Of a stretch of 64,000 nucleotides of DNA, positions 10,331 to 24,900 are shown piece after piece (position 1 is the stretch's first letter; every line of letters begins with the position of its first letter). The translations under genes were made by a program, and so were the position numbers. The notes under the pieces were generated by a model, which was not told where the DNA came from, did not search any database, and was given only the letters and a program-made list of their open reading frames with translations. Location of the stretch: assembly GCA_963402885.1 (NCBI GenBank), contig OY727096.1, positions 24,161,820 through 24,225,819 on the forward strand. The letters are read 5' to 3'. Source of the stretch: Antedon bifida (lineage: Eukaryota; Echinodermata; Crinoidea; Comatulida; Antedonidae).

Positions 10331-12914
10331 ATTAATTTAATAATAATCATTTCTTTAAAATGTCCCTGTTTTTGAAAATAACCAAAATATTGAATTATGT
10401 ATTGAGGTAACATGCACAGAACAGATTATGTGATTCTGCACATGTACATTTTTTATAATTTCCCTGTACTATAGTACAGAGATTTTGTCGAAAATGGCCA
10501 AAATATGACCTTTTCAAATTATTATGCAATAATATTGCCATATAATATTATGTACATAGGCATGTTATCTTATTATTATAAAGTCATAGCAAGGCCATCT
10601 AATATAACAGGATGATCAAAAAGGTTTATCAGTGGCTGCGACATGTACTGTTGCAGCAAGACATAAGATCAAAGGTCCTTTCTTGGCAAGGTGAGCTCAG
10701 TGTCTTGTTAGTTAGGTCCAAAAATAAAAGTGTCGAAATGTTCTATATATGCGTAACAATGGATTGTTGCATTCTAACTAATTTGCTGAACAAAAAATAA
10801 CATTACACATTTTTATTGATTTTAGTTTGATTAAATTTATTTGAATAAACTTGTGTATAACAGCTGCATAAAAAATACCATTACACACAAGATAAGAAAT
10901 CCGATTTTGGTCCCTCCTTTGAAAGTTTAAACTAACAGCCTAAAAAAACTTTTAACATAAATAAATTCAGAAAAGCAATTTACTTTTATGGCAATGAAGC
11001 CAAAGTTAGTTCTGGTGGTATCATAAGTCGACATGACGTAGACAAAAAACCTCACAAACTAGTACCAATCCATGAAGCTTACACGGCTACATTTGTAAGA
11101 AGATTTCGATTTGTGTTGACCTAAAACATTTATGTAAATTAGGCAAATTATCTTAGTCGTAGCCTCTATAAAATAGATTTTGCTGACCATACAGCCAAGT
11201 GAAAAATGAATCGACAAAATTTGGTTGGACGACTTGATAAAAATTGCAAATATACATCTTAAATCCTATGTCGTAGGTCGTCACAAAACGATCATTATTT
11301 AAGGGTATATTACGAAATGGTAAAAACTAAGTTCCCACTTGTACGTAGCGCAAGCAATTTGATCAAATGGATGCGATGGATCTTTTGCTTGTGATTGGTC
11401 AACACACTTGCATTGCGTCCGCAAGTGGGAACCACGCTTACGCAGTTCATCTGGAGAAATTTTGTCAAAGTTCTCCTAAAGATTTACTGAAAAAATACCG
11501 AAAAATATAACTGAACATAACACACATTTTTAAACAATTTGATCAATTAATGGCAAAAATAACATTACTAAAAAAACCCAGTGTCATGGAATTTTAATAC
11601 TAAAACCAGTAATATATGCTTTTTCAATAAACTATTATTTTCCAAGTAAAGCAAGTAATAAAAGTTGCATAAAGATCTTTCCTTCCATCATAAATATTTG
11701 TATATAACACTAAAAACTAGTTTGCTTTGTGTGAACAAAATTACCATAAAATAAACAAAAAGAAAGAAAATACAGAAATAGAAATGTTAACTTACAAATA
11801 CAATAAAAGTCTGAATAGATTTCTTTACATCTTTTCAATAAAGTTTAATTAATTACATTTAATTTATGCATCACCAAATATACACGACATTTACATCAAG
11901 AGTTTTACTTATTTTGCTAATAAAATTCTGCTTTTTATACAGAAATAGTGAAGAGTCACCAATATGTACAGAGAATGATGAAAAATATAAAACAATATAC
12001 TTGATAATACTATGAAGGAGTTCAACATAATTCATGCTTGTTAACAGTATAAATCAATAAAATAAATAATTTCAGGTTTTTGGACCAATAGAGCAACTAT
12101 TTTGTAAATAAGTGTACTCCTCAAATTTACTTTATTAGGTCAAAGGTTAGAGAAGTCATCAGACTAGTTTACTCGCCGATAAAGGTTCACTTTTGGGACA
12201 AACAGAACTGATGTTAACCCAGTTTTTACTTTGTACTGACAAAAATTATCATAATACTTTTCAAAGAATGACCCCAGAAAAAGGCTAAATATATTGTGTC
12301 CATCACCTAATGGAGGGAGATTCTTAAAATGGAGGGAGAATATGAAGGGAGACCCTGTATTGTCATACTATTAGTATTACTAAAGTCCAATTATATTATT
12401 TACAGTACAACCCCCTTCTTTATTCAAGAGACAATCCTATTACAGGGACACTTTCCCATGAAACGGGCAATATATGTTTTAACAAACACTATTCAGGGGA
12501 CGTTTTGGTGTGTCCCAGAATGTCTCTCACTTCTCTAGAATTTCATGTTTAAATGCAATATAAAGCTATGTCAGAAAAAATAAATATATTCTACAAATTC
12601 GTTTATGTAGGCCTAAAATTCAAGACAAAAATGAATATTGTTAAACCTATCAATAAATAATAATTTGTTCAAATAAAAGTTAAATAAATCTGTTTTTAAT
12701 ATAATTTACACAGAATCTTTTTATATGAATAAATAGTGAGTGAAGAAGTCTGTGAAGAAGTAGAGAAGTTGTAGTCAACAGCAGTAGGCTTTGATGAGGT
12801 TAACATATTAAATCATTTTACTACACAGTACATAGTACATTACTACACCAAATCATGTGATGGAATCTTCATCTTTAAGAATATTATTGGTTATTAAATA
12901 GACTGATTCAATTA
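10331..12914. other. Interval between the 3' ends of shugoshin and CAMSAP
   Basis: No convincing coding sequence is present; the short open frames lack splice context or homology. The right part is probably the CAMSAP 3' UTR (minus strand): AATAAA on the minus strand at 12419-12424 is a candidate signal about 490 nt after that stop. A family B palindrome lies at 11328-11440. The rest is AT-rich unique-looking DNA. Confidence 0.6.
11328..11440. mobile_element. Family B palindromic MITE-like element
   Basis: The ends are AAGTTCCCACTTG and CAAGTGGGAACCACGCTTA, inverted. The interior has GCAAGCAATTTGATCA and, inverted, TTGATTGGTCAACACACTTGC-type blocks as in the other family B copies. There is no coding capacity. 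Confidence 0.75.
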
Positions 12915-15900
12915 TCAATGTTTCTTGGTTATCGACTTCTTACTTTGCCAGAAGCGATTCTCGATGGTGACGCCATCTACCGACACGGACATCGTCTTTG
13001 ACGGTATCTTGGCAAACTGTTTTCCACCCGAATTATATCTAAAATAAACAAATCATTTTTTATTTATTATGTATACATACATACAAGATGGTGGAAGGAG
13101 TAGGTGGAAGGGTGCTTGTTTCTTACGGTGTGTAGGAAGAGGGAATGATCGATGTTGTTTGTTATGCATCTATTTCTGATACGTAATAATTATTTATATG
13201 GTACCAAGAAAAAATACCCAATACCAAATGTATTCTTTAGGTTATTATAGTACAAAATGATTTTATTTCAAGTTTTCCTTTAAAATTTGATACGTAATAA
13301 TTATCTATATGGTACCAAGAAAAAATATCCAGTAACAGAATGTATTCTATAAGTTATTATAGTAAAAAATGATTTTATTTAATGTTTTCATTTAAAATAT
13401 GATACACAATAATTATCTATACTGTACTCACTTGTAAAGTCCACATATCATGTTTGGACTGATGTGCCTAGGCCCAACACCATACAGTTTGAATATCTCC
13501 TCTGTATCTGGTGAGAAGGAATATAAAGCACGGAATTGTAGTCCATGGTCACGGAATAAGATGAGGAAATGTTTGGCATCCGATTTGGCAACCTCCTAAT
13601 GAAAGAAAAGTATTATTAAGAAACTTAAAACCAGACATATTTGGCCAGTCTTAAAGTGTCATTAAGTTTATTGTCCCAAATATCATGTAAAGCTCTGTCT
13701 ACATTATCAAACTAGTTTGACAAAAAAGTGTGATGTGGCAATGCCCAAATATGGTAGTGATCATCATCATGTCCATATATGGGCACATCACATTTTGTTG
13801 TCACATAAAGTTTGATAGTGTAGACTGTTCTCTGTTGGTGGTCAGTCTCATTTCTTACAGTGAGCACACCCTGCATATGAGTTTATTTTCACTATTATTA
13901 TTACCCTCCTGTTATTGGCGAATTTCTTTTGCTGTTGGCTGGGGTTGGAAATTTAAAAAAACTTGACGCTAACCTGTAAAACCTTTTCTTTCTGGTCTTT
14001 GTTGACGACTCCAGCCAGTATGCAGTGTGCAATGGCATTGGTTATAATGTGACGATTTGATTTACTTGTTGGCTTCACATACAGCCGTGGACCTACACAA
14101 AAAATGTTTACAATCAGTTTATGATATTCAAATATATTCGTAAATGCCCATGTTGACAAGAAATGACCATATTTGACAAGGAATGTCCATGTTTAAAAAG
14201 GGCCATATTTGACAAGACATTCCCATATTTGACAAGACATGCCCATATTTGACAAGGACTGCCCATATTTGACAAGGACTGCCCATATTTGACAAGGACT
14301 GCCCATATTTGACAAGGACTGCCTATATTTGACAAGGACTGCCCATATTTGACAAGGACTGCCCATATTTGACAAGGAATGGCCATATTTGACAAGGACT
14401 GCTCATATTTGACAAGGACTGCCAATATTTGACAAGGACTGCCCATATTTGACAAGGACTGCCCATATTTGACAAGGAATGGCCATATTTCTTTTTGATG
14501 ACATGATGTTGCTAATTTTAATTAGATTTTTTTTTTCACATAACTATGATTTAATAAACAGAATGTCTGTATTAAGGATGAAAAGTGTTATAATAAAATA
14601 TAGACACAACATAAAAAATAAAATAAAAAAAACAGTAATAACTTTACAGGAGCATGCCAAGGAAAACTGAAAATAAAATAATCTATTAATTAATAGAACA
14701 AGTTGTTAATAAAGAAAATAAAGTGATAAGCTTGTTAGCAGTTGAGACAATCAATAAACGAAGAATAGACACTGAAAAGAATGAAAATAGGGCCATCATC
14801 ATGTAAAAATGATTCTACTGCAGTTATTGCAGTAACTACAGCACATTTTTTGAATGCAATAACATATGATTTTAGTTTGTTTTAATGTGTTTGAGTGTCC
14901 TAACAACAACCACCTAAAATCACTAGTAGCTAGCAGATATGAAATTAATTTGAATACAAATTTAATACTCCATTCTATAGGATTGGAGTATACGTGTGGA
15001 CAAAAATGTAGATTTTTTTATATAAATTAACTTAAAATTTGAGGTTGATTCTGCCAACAGTGTGGTACAACAGTTTATGTTATATCTTTTAGCCAACTTG
15101 TGATTTAATTTATGTCTAGAATGATATAAAATTCCTTAGAGATATCAATCTTGTGTATTACAATCACAGTATAAAGCCAAGTCATGGAAAGTATATGGGG
15201 TTAAATACAATTACTATTGAGAACTATTTAAGCTCTGTCTACACTATCAAACTAGTTTGAAAACAAAATGTGATGTGACCAAATATGGTAGTGATATACC
15301 CAAATATGGTAGTGGTATGACATCATCATGTCCATATATGGGTACATCACACTTTTTTGATCAAACTAGTTTGATAGTGCAGACAGAGCTTTAGAAATGA
15401 ATTTAAAAAAGCACAGCATTTAAACTACTGTATATCTAAAGGTCTGTCTACACTATCAAACTAGTTTGACAAAAAAGTGTGATGTGCCCAAATATGGGTA
15501 GCAATATGACATCATCGTGTCCATATATGGACACATCACTTATTTTTTTGGCGAAATATAAAGGTTGATAGTGCAGACAGAGCTTTAGCACAAAGTATTG
15601 TACAGAAGCAAGCATACAAACATAACATTTTTCATGCGATATAACACAACACAAATAAAGCAAAATTGCTTAGGGACCATGTCAAAATCATTCCACTGCA
15701 GTAACTATGTTTTTGCTATGTTTTATACAATTATTTAGCAAACTGTTTTGGAGTAATCATACACATTGTTTATTAAAGTGACTGCATCATAAACTTCTAC
15801 ATTAAAACAAACTAAATTATAGATTACTGCAATAAAAAAATGCGTTACTGCAGGAGAATAGTTTTGACATGACGTGATCCCTAAAATAAAAATTCCCACA

Positions 15901-18900
15901 AACCACTATAATCTAATGCTGAGCTAGTAGTATCTCCCGGCAGTGTACTGTTGTCTATCGGGAGTGGGCCTCGTAACCTAGGGGAGGGAGGGCGCCGTTG
16001 GAGTGCCTCCGAACGGCCATTTGTCTTCCTGCCGTTCTCATGCTTTGCTTGCTTATCAGTTGAATGGGGTGGATCTTCGATATAACTGCCAGCATATGAT
16101 TTTTCATCTAAAAATGATTTCAGATAAAATCACCAATAATTAAATAAATTGCAATAGAGAAAACATATATTTTTATTCTCTCACTGCATATGAGTTATAC
16201 TTTAATTTTAATACCAAATAACAAATTGTACAAAAGTAACACAAAACTACTTATTCATATATAAGCTTAGTTCTTACTTTAACGCAACACAATGACGTAT
16301 GGCCAACGTATATTCAATGTGACCAATCACAATGCGATGGATCATCTGAACTGTCGCTTGTGAAAACAAACCAGTACCTACATCATTGTGTCGTGTCAAG
16401 GTGAGAACCAAGCTTTATGGTTGATACTATAATACATGACAAATTTAAATTAAGAAAAAGAAATTAGAGACCTATTCTAAAAAGGAATACTAATTATGGA
16501 GATTATTGAATATTCTAAGAGACCTACCCACAGCTTGTGACACATCACCACTAGAGATGGTATAAGATGTCTTGGTACTACCTGCAGATCAACAATAAAC
16601 AATGCAAGCTGGGATTGGGAGCATCAGTACTTTTATAGTCTATTTTATGTTGTTAATAATTCTTTTTATACAGTATCAGATAATTGAGGGATAATTGGCT
16701 ATTTCAGCAATGTACTCAAAAGGCAAAGCAGATGTTTTTGATAATATTATGGTGCATTTGCTACTAAACTTTGCTAATATTAATAAACCTGCATAAACCT
16801 CATATACATTTATTTTTTTATTTATACCACACCTCATATTTGAAATGTATTTACTAAGATAAAATGTAAGGGTTTTTTCTATATAAACACACTGATATGG
16901 CATACATGACCATTGTATCATACCTTAGGGTAAATACAGTGTCACAAGTGACATTGCTCCTATGATACAGTGTGACCCAATTATGAAATACTCACTTAGA
17001 CCAAGAGGTACATCTTCATTATGAAATGTATATTTAGGATCACCCCGACTAGACTTTGGTCCTCCGTACGAATCGTCTATCACCCTGGACTTTGGGCGTG
17101 GCTTGGCCGACTTGGTTCTCCTCTCAACTCGAGGCTCCTGCAACAAACAAAAAAACGATTGTTATTCACTTTAATAGGGAGATAGATTGGAGGGGTGTGG
17201 TTGGATTTTTTTGCCATTTCAATTTTTTATTTTAGTAAATATACACAATACGTTAACATATACCTAAGGATAATTGGAAAATTAAATTTCTAAATACAAA
17301 ATAAATACTTGAGGTGATGAGTTAATCATGCTAAATGCAATAGGGATTTGATCATTAATCCTAAATTAAAAATAATATTATAACAAGCAGAAAAACTGAA
17401 AGAAACAAATATAATAAGGAGTTGGACATGCTAACAAAACGAATAAAGGACCATGTCAAAATTAGTCTAATGCAGTTACTGCAGTAGCTACATTTGCTTA
17501 ATGCCAAAACAACAAATGATTTTAGTTTTTAAAAGTTTTTATGAGAGAATTACTACAACAATTGAAATTGTAGTTACGGCAGGTGCAGTAAAGTAATTTT
17601 GACATGACCCCTAAGTATCCAATATAATAATGCTAAAGAAATCGACAGCTATAATATAAAATATACATTATTAACATTCACAATATATATAAAATTATAA
17701 TAGCTCAGATGTATTGAGTCGGACATGGCAACTCAATTATTAACAAAAAATACAGCATTTAATTTAGATTGCAACAAATAAAGCAGTAACAATTAAGCAA
17801 CAAACAAACTAAAAGAATAAAATCAAAGAAAGCTGAGTATCACTTGAATAACACTTGAATAAGAAAACCCTATTTGGAGTCGAAACCAAAATTACTGAGC
17901 CTACATACATTACAAAAGATCACATTTTATTATTATTTGGCATAATGATGGTGTTAATGTTAAGCCTACCAACACCCCCCCCCCCCCAAATAAAAGGTTT
18001 AAAATAATAACAACCCAGGAGCACACTAAGTACTGTACTAATATTTCAAGTTGAAAAATATTATAATTTAAAAAAACAACACCCCAAACACGCTTATTTT
18101 TCTTTTTTGTCCTCAAGCTTATAAACTCAAAGTGTAATAACTGTCGCACGACATTGTCCGAAGTGATCAGTCAAGCGTGAAGGGTATTAGATGTGTTAGA
18201 CAAAACCAAAAGGCAAAATAAATCAAACATTTAACTCATAAAAAGAATAAGAATTCAAGATAGTTTGTTGCGAGTAATGTTACAAACCGTTGCTGGTTGT
18301 TTAGGTTTCGGAGCGATCCCTTTTGCCTCATCCTGTTAGTGGTAGAAAAACGTCCAATGGTTGTCAAACATTACAGTCACATGACATTGTGAGAGAGACA
18401 TGTGACATGTTATCATATTACCAGTTTATTTCTATTATATAATAAAATATGTCCAATATTTTGAAAATAAAAAATCATGATAAAATATAAATTATTTAAG
18501 CTTTTTAATTTTTCTATTTACAATAGAAACAATAAAATATATTTGCATATAATGAACACAACTACATATAATCATGCAGAAATGTCAAATTTTCAGGGAA
18601 AAACACCAAACTAATGAAAAAATGTTTGCATTCACAGCTGATGAACAAGAATGAAAAACAAAAACTGGATAAAAAAGTCTTATCATACATAGTTCGGGGT
18701 CAGTTTAATCTTATACATAGCTGGGGTTCAGTTTACAAAGTCTTATCATACATAGTTTGGGTTCAGTTTACCAAGTCTTATACATAGCTGGGGTTCAGTT
18801 TACAAAGTCTTATCATACATAGTTGGGGTTCAGTTTACCAAGTCTTATACATAGCTGGGGTTCAGTTTACAAAGTCTTATCATACATAGTTTGGGTTCAG

Positions 18901-21900
18901 TTTACCAAGTCTTATATCATACATAGTTGGGGTTCTGTTTGCCAAGTCTTATCATACATAGTTGGGCCCAGAGCACACAAGTGTTCATAAAGCATTTTTT
19001 TTTCTAAACTCTCTCCTCTACATTAACTATCCTCGATTTTCTACTTTCTCACAACTTCAATATGCCATAGTACACAGCAGTTTACTTAATGATAAAGAGA
19101 ACACACAGAATGAAGTTAAATATTCTTACCTCTTCTTGTTGTTTTCTCATTTGATATTCCAAGCGTATTCGTTCACGCCTTGCTTTATCTTCAGCTTTCT
19201 TCATTTCAATATCCTCCTGTTTTCTCCTATAAAAAGAATTTATGATTTTACTTGGTTTGTGAGAGAAGATACTGTAATTAAGACATGTTGTAATGCATCT
19301 AGATACAAAGGTTGCTATAAATCAATGAAGACAATCAATCAACTGTTGTGATTTGGTTCCAGAAGCTTTAGGCTGACAAGTCTCCCGGAGAGGCCAGATA
19401 GCCACATAGGCCTTAAGCCAAGTGGCTAATAAAGCTCTCCCTTAAATAATCACAAAGATAAACACACACACACACACACACAAGATGCTCTACACAAACC
19501 AAATCTTATTACAAGTCTTTGGGAAAAAAAATACCCTGGCATCTGACAGGATTTTAACCCAGTGTCCTGGGATCAGTAGCTGCAGAGCATCTAAACCAGC
19601 AAGCTACAGCACCACTTCCTAATGTTGGAACAATATCTAATAACTAAACCTTTACCTTTGTTCTTCTCTCTGCTTCTCCCTCTGTGCTTCTCTTTTTGCT
19701 TGTTTTGCCTTCTCTTGCTCTTGCCGCTTGAGTCGATTTTTCAAGAACTGATCTCTTTTCTTGGCAATATCCTCTTCATCTGGAGCCTAGAATAGTTTTA
19801 ACGAGTTAAGCTCTGTCTACACTATCAAACTAGTTTGACAAAAAAGTGTAATGTGCCCAAATATGGCAGTGATATGACATCATCGTTTTTAATGATCCAT
19901 ATGACCAATATTCTGAACACATCGGGAATATCTATTAAAATTCACCTGAGCATGATGGGATTCCCTTTGATTCTTTTTGCAAATTTGCCTCATAGAGTAA
20001 TATAACTTTACTGAGGGACACACAAGCTATGGCTTTGTAAGTCTCAACATCAAGGTAAATCAAGTTGATCAGTACTATTAAACTTGAAACATTTTAAAAT
20101 TGATCTTGCACTAAAACACAATACCCGAGGGCGTATCCCCATACTTCGGTTTGGATTTAGCTTTGCAATATTTATTAGTTTGTTATTTTATCATATAATT
20201 TATGTAAATAATGAAAGCAATATTATGTTCAAAATGTCTTTATCAATGTAAAACTATACAATTTTATCAAAGTATTCAAACAAAGAACAATCTTTTAATG
20301 CAAAATACCATTTTATCATTATTATACTGATATATCTCAATATCTCAATATCACAAAAGAGAGAAAAAAAAAATACCTTTACCTTATTTTCTTCAATGAC
20401 AAATCCAGCTGATTTATTATGTGAAGTATCAGACACTCCAGATTCATCAAGAACAGATGTATTTCCTGCTGACTGGTCATTTGGAGCAATCTCTTTGACA
20501 TCTTCTACAGGCACTGGACTTGGTTCTCTTGGCTTTTCTATTACTTTCTTTTGAACTGGTGCTTTCCGCACTTCTACTGGTTCCTTCTGTACCTCTACTG
20601 GTGCTTTTTGTACCTCTATTGGAGCTTTCCCAACTGCTACTGGTGGAGGTGACTTTTTAACTGTATGATCTACTGTTTTTTCATTTTCGTCCATGTTAAG
20701 ATTAATTGAAAATCGTTTCGGACGTGCTTTAACCTTTTCTTTTACTTCTCCATCCTCATTTCCAATTTCAAATTTAGCAAAGCGTTTCTTTTCAACCAAT
20801 CCTTCCAACTTTGCCTCTTTTATTTCTTCTGTTTCTGAATCTTTCATTAATTTATTTTCTACAACTGGTTCTTGATACCCATCCACTTCTACCTGGTTTT
20901 GTTTACTACTTACCTTTGCTGCAACAGCTTGATTGTAAACATCATTTGATTTATTATTATCACCAGAAGGTGTTACAATTGCTTGTTCAACATATTCTGA
21001 TAACCCATATATGGAATCATATGGAATCTTATTATCACTAATTAATCTATTTGTATCTATGGCATTATCTTCAATGGAATTTTTACTCGTAGCGGTAACA
21101 TTTTCTCTGGGTGTGTGACTATCGGTAAAGTGAGCTTTTGGTACATCCTGCGATACTACCACATTTGAAGAGGGTGGTTCCGGATGCAATATAAATGAAC
21201 CACCATCATTCCTCTCCTCAGATTGTTCTATATATTGGTTTCTATTGTTTAGTTGAGGTTCAGGTTGACTCAAGTAAAAGCCTTCAGAGTCGCTTGGCTT
21301 TGGTGGATCCTGAGGAAGAGGATCGTGGGCAGGAGGGTCCAAATAAAATCCACTTGATTTTGAATCAGTTTCTGTATTACTAACAGGTTCAGGTTCCTTT
21401 AAGAAGAACCCACCTGGAGAAGAGTCTGTGTTTGGCTTAGATTCTGGGCTAGCATGTTTAGGTTCTGGGCTAGCATGTTTAGGTTCTGGGCTAGCACGTT
21501 TGAATTCTGGGCTAACATGTTTGGGTTCTGTTCCAATACCATGAATTAATTTCTCGTGCTGTTGCGATAATCTCGTAATCTCATTTTGTAATTGCGAAAT
21601 TTTTTCCATTGAGTTATTATACTGATCATTTGTAAGATGAGGTGAATGGGTTCCTGAACGTGGTCCTATAACACCTGTAGGATAGACATTGTTTCCAATA
21701 GGTGAACTCCTTGACGTAGGAACATTTTGTGGCGATGGATTCCTTATAGGTTCCTCTTTCAATTTATTTTGATTTTGTTTAGCTGCACTTAGATCTGCGA
21801 AAGTTATTTTACCTTGAGGTGGTGAGGCAGCTTGAACGTTTTCTGCTTGGCGGTGTTGATCATGATTATTGTCTTTGTTAATTATTTGCATGAAAGCGGC

Positions 21901-24900
21901 TTTTCCAACACGCTGTCGTTGTTTGCTAAAATTACGCTCAGCTGTTCGCTTCTCGCGATCAATATTACGCCGTTTTTCTTCTAATTGTAAACGTAACTGG
22001 AGCATTTCCGATGCAGAGGGTTCCCACGAATTGTCCAACTTTGTACCTGCATCAACAGAGGGTACAGAATCAGAGTCATGCTTTACTTTCTCAAGCCACG
22101 TAGTCATGCCATGCGGTTCACCATTTACAACACTTGTTACAACATCTACATGCATGGGTTCGAGTCTTTCAGTAACGTCTGGACGTGACACTATTATGTC
22201 ATGATTCAATGACTCATGTCTATTAATTTGGTCATGTGACTGTGTCACTATCGGTGCGAATGAGGTCGCGACCTCATTGGCAGGCCGAGTTTCTTTGGTC
22301 AACTGTTCAGACTGTAGTTTGAAAGACTCTTTTTCGGGATGGGAGTATGTCACATGATCACTTTGTACATCTACACTATTACCTTGCCCGTAATTTCTAT
22401 TCTCCCCTCCTTGATAATGGAATGGCTTTGTGAATCCAGATTGCATGCCTGAGTAACCCGAACTATGGTTAATGCCAGGATCCATGTCATGGGGAGGTGT
22501 CTGGTAGCGGTCATAAGCCTGTAATTGTAGTGGATCTGAAGATTGGCGTGCATGGACCACCTCTGTCCTGTTGGGCATACCCATCCATTCCTGTGACCTC
22601 CTATTTTGCGCTGGCATATAACCTTGTTGTGACATACTTTGTGCATTGTACCCTTTATTATTTACAGTGAAATTATCCCCTGTACCATGTCTTGAATAAC
22701 CCCCATCACTAGTTCCTATTTGTTCTGTATCTGTGTTAATATAAAATGCTTCCCCACCCCTTGCTTTTGCCCTGTTTGGTTCTCCAGTATTCCATTGTTG
22801 CCTAGGTGCATCAAACACTCTCCGCTGTTCATTTAAATGACTTGGAGCACTTGTCATAGAACCCGTGCTCATTCCACTAAGAGGTGTAACAGCACCAAAA
22901 CTATCTGGCGTACCAGAGGTTCCATGACTTCGATTCCAAGAAGTCATAACACGACTAGAATCGTTGCTACTTGTGCTCCGCGGGCTGTGACTGGAAGACG
23001 TTTCTCCGTATTCCTGTTCTTTATTCACATTGTTCACTTTTTCTTTTAAAGGTTTTACGTTCGCCGGCATGATTCCGTCTGTGTACATAGAATGACCTGG
23101 TGGCCTCATGTCTACAGACTGGACATCCAGACTGAGATTACTCCGTTGATCTTGTCCACCATATTGAGAATTATTCTGATATCTATGATCTTGTGGAACA
23201 GGTTGAGAGTGAATAAAGCGTTGTCTAACATTTCCTTTATTTCTGTTATCTACTCTAAATGTTTCTTTCCGTATAACATTTGCAGAACTTGGAACCATTG
23301 GATGAACTGGTTGTTGTCTTTCAACACGGAATGTAGATGTCCGAGCCACGGTTGCCTTCCTGCTTTCCTCGTTTTCATCTTGTCTGAAATATTCTGGACC
23401 TGTTGATTTACTTGCTAAGCTCTGTCCACTCTTACTTAAGCCATCCACTCCGCTGTCTTTTTGGTAGAGGGAGCCTTGCGAGGATCCCTTGGGTGACGTC
23501 AGACTCTGGATCTCCAGATCAGCCTCGTCCATTGGTTCCTGTACGTGTGTGGCTGAATCTGAAGGTAGTTTGTTGGCTGTCATTCTGTATGTTAGTTGAT
23601 TGTTTATTGTATGGTCACCATCATCTAGATCACTATCAATGCTAACATTGGCAAGTAAGCTTCCACCTTTCTGGCTAGCGATTGGTACTCGATTCGATGA
23701 TGTACTGTTGACAGAACAAAATAATCCTTAAAGGTTAATTTCTAGATGTTCAAATGGCTTTAATTTGAAACATTGTTTAAATTTACAAATGACAGCTAAC
23801 CTATAAATGGCAAAGTCTAAGTATGTGTGTGGGTAATTGACATGTTGGCCAGCAAAAGCTACAGCTAGCAATGCTTCATTCTGAGCTAGACTAGTAAAAT
23901 TGCATGTAACAAGGTACTCAAGAGGTAGCTAGCTCATTGGACTAGTAACTTACAAAGCTTCATTATTGTCCTGCCATGCTAGTATAGATTGCTTCACGGT
24001 GATGTCATCGATGCCTCGTTGATCAAGGATATCATCATGTGATCCGTACTGTTGGTGATGTCGCTTTGGTAATAGCGGTTCCCTTGATCTAACACAAAAG
24101 AAAATAAAGTTTGAAAATGTGCCCATATATGGACATGATGATGTCATATCACTACCACATTTGAGAATATCACTACCATATTTGCTCTACATAAAAAAGT
24201 AAAATCCAGACATCTGATAAGATTTGAACCAAGGACTGGAACCACTAATCTACAAACCCATTCTATAAAGCTTCGTTCCCACTAGGACGCAATACAAGGA
24301 CATAATCGTAACACAAGTAATTTAACCAATCACAGGCGATAGATCATTCAAACTATTACTTATGATTGGTCAAATTACTAGCACTGGAGCTTAAATCCTT
24401 GCATTGCATACTAGTGGGAATCAAGCCTAAGCCTAAACTGTTATTATTCTATATACAATTTGTACAGTACTTACAAAGATTTATTGATTTCTGGATTACT
24501 TGTTGCATGCCTCATTTGTCCCGCTTGGAAACTCATTTTTGTTATGTTACTAATAGGAACTTGAGGCGTGTAGCGAGCAACAGAATCTGGAGAAAGAAAA
24601 TAAGCATACAAATATGCAAACTTAGTTCAATTCAATTTTTCAATTCAATTCATTTATTTTCCAGAAGACATTTAATACAATCAAAAATACAAACACTAAA
24701 AAAAAACTGAGACCAGTCTGGTGCAGACAAAAACAACAAGTTAACAGCAAATGACATTTATAGTTTGGGATTGTAGCCAAGGGGAACAGGAGTGGCATAT
24801 CTGATGGTAGATCGAATATTAAGTAAAAGTAAGTACAGTAACCATTTTATCAAGTACACTTTTAAAATGTTTACAGATATTAGAAAAACCATTAAAACAA

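Larger units (their letters stand above)
12915..14092 (-). other. CAMSAP CKK domain exons 18-20
   Basis: The three exons encode GPRLYVKPTSKSNRHIITNA, AHCILAGVVNKDQKEKVLQ, HFLILFRDHGLQFRALYSFS, PDTEEIFKLYGVGPRHISPN and KYNSGGKQFAKIPSKTMSVS, then FWQSKKSITKKH and a stop. This is the complete C-terminal microtubule-binding CKK domain, which recognises the minus-end lattice. The domain begins with the last residues of exon 17 (SALDYS). Confidence 0.95.
19130..19786 (-). other. CAMSAP coiled-coil exons 12-13
   Basis: Exons 19656-19786 and 19130-19226 encode a charged helix: AKKRDQFLKNRLKRQEQEKA, QREKQREEQRRKQEDIEMKK, ARRERIRLEYQMRKQQEE. Vertebrate CAMSAPs have the same element (ARRELIKQEYLRRKQQ-like) before the CKK domain. 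Confidence 0.88.

Noticed and set aside
14114..14455. Minus-strand frame with repeated VKYGQSLSNM-like peptide
   Set aside because: It is a translation of the 20-bp minisatellite inside a CAMSAP intron; three units make 60 bp, so the frame stays open by arithmetic.
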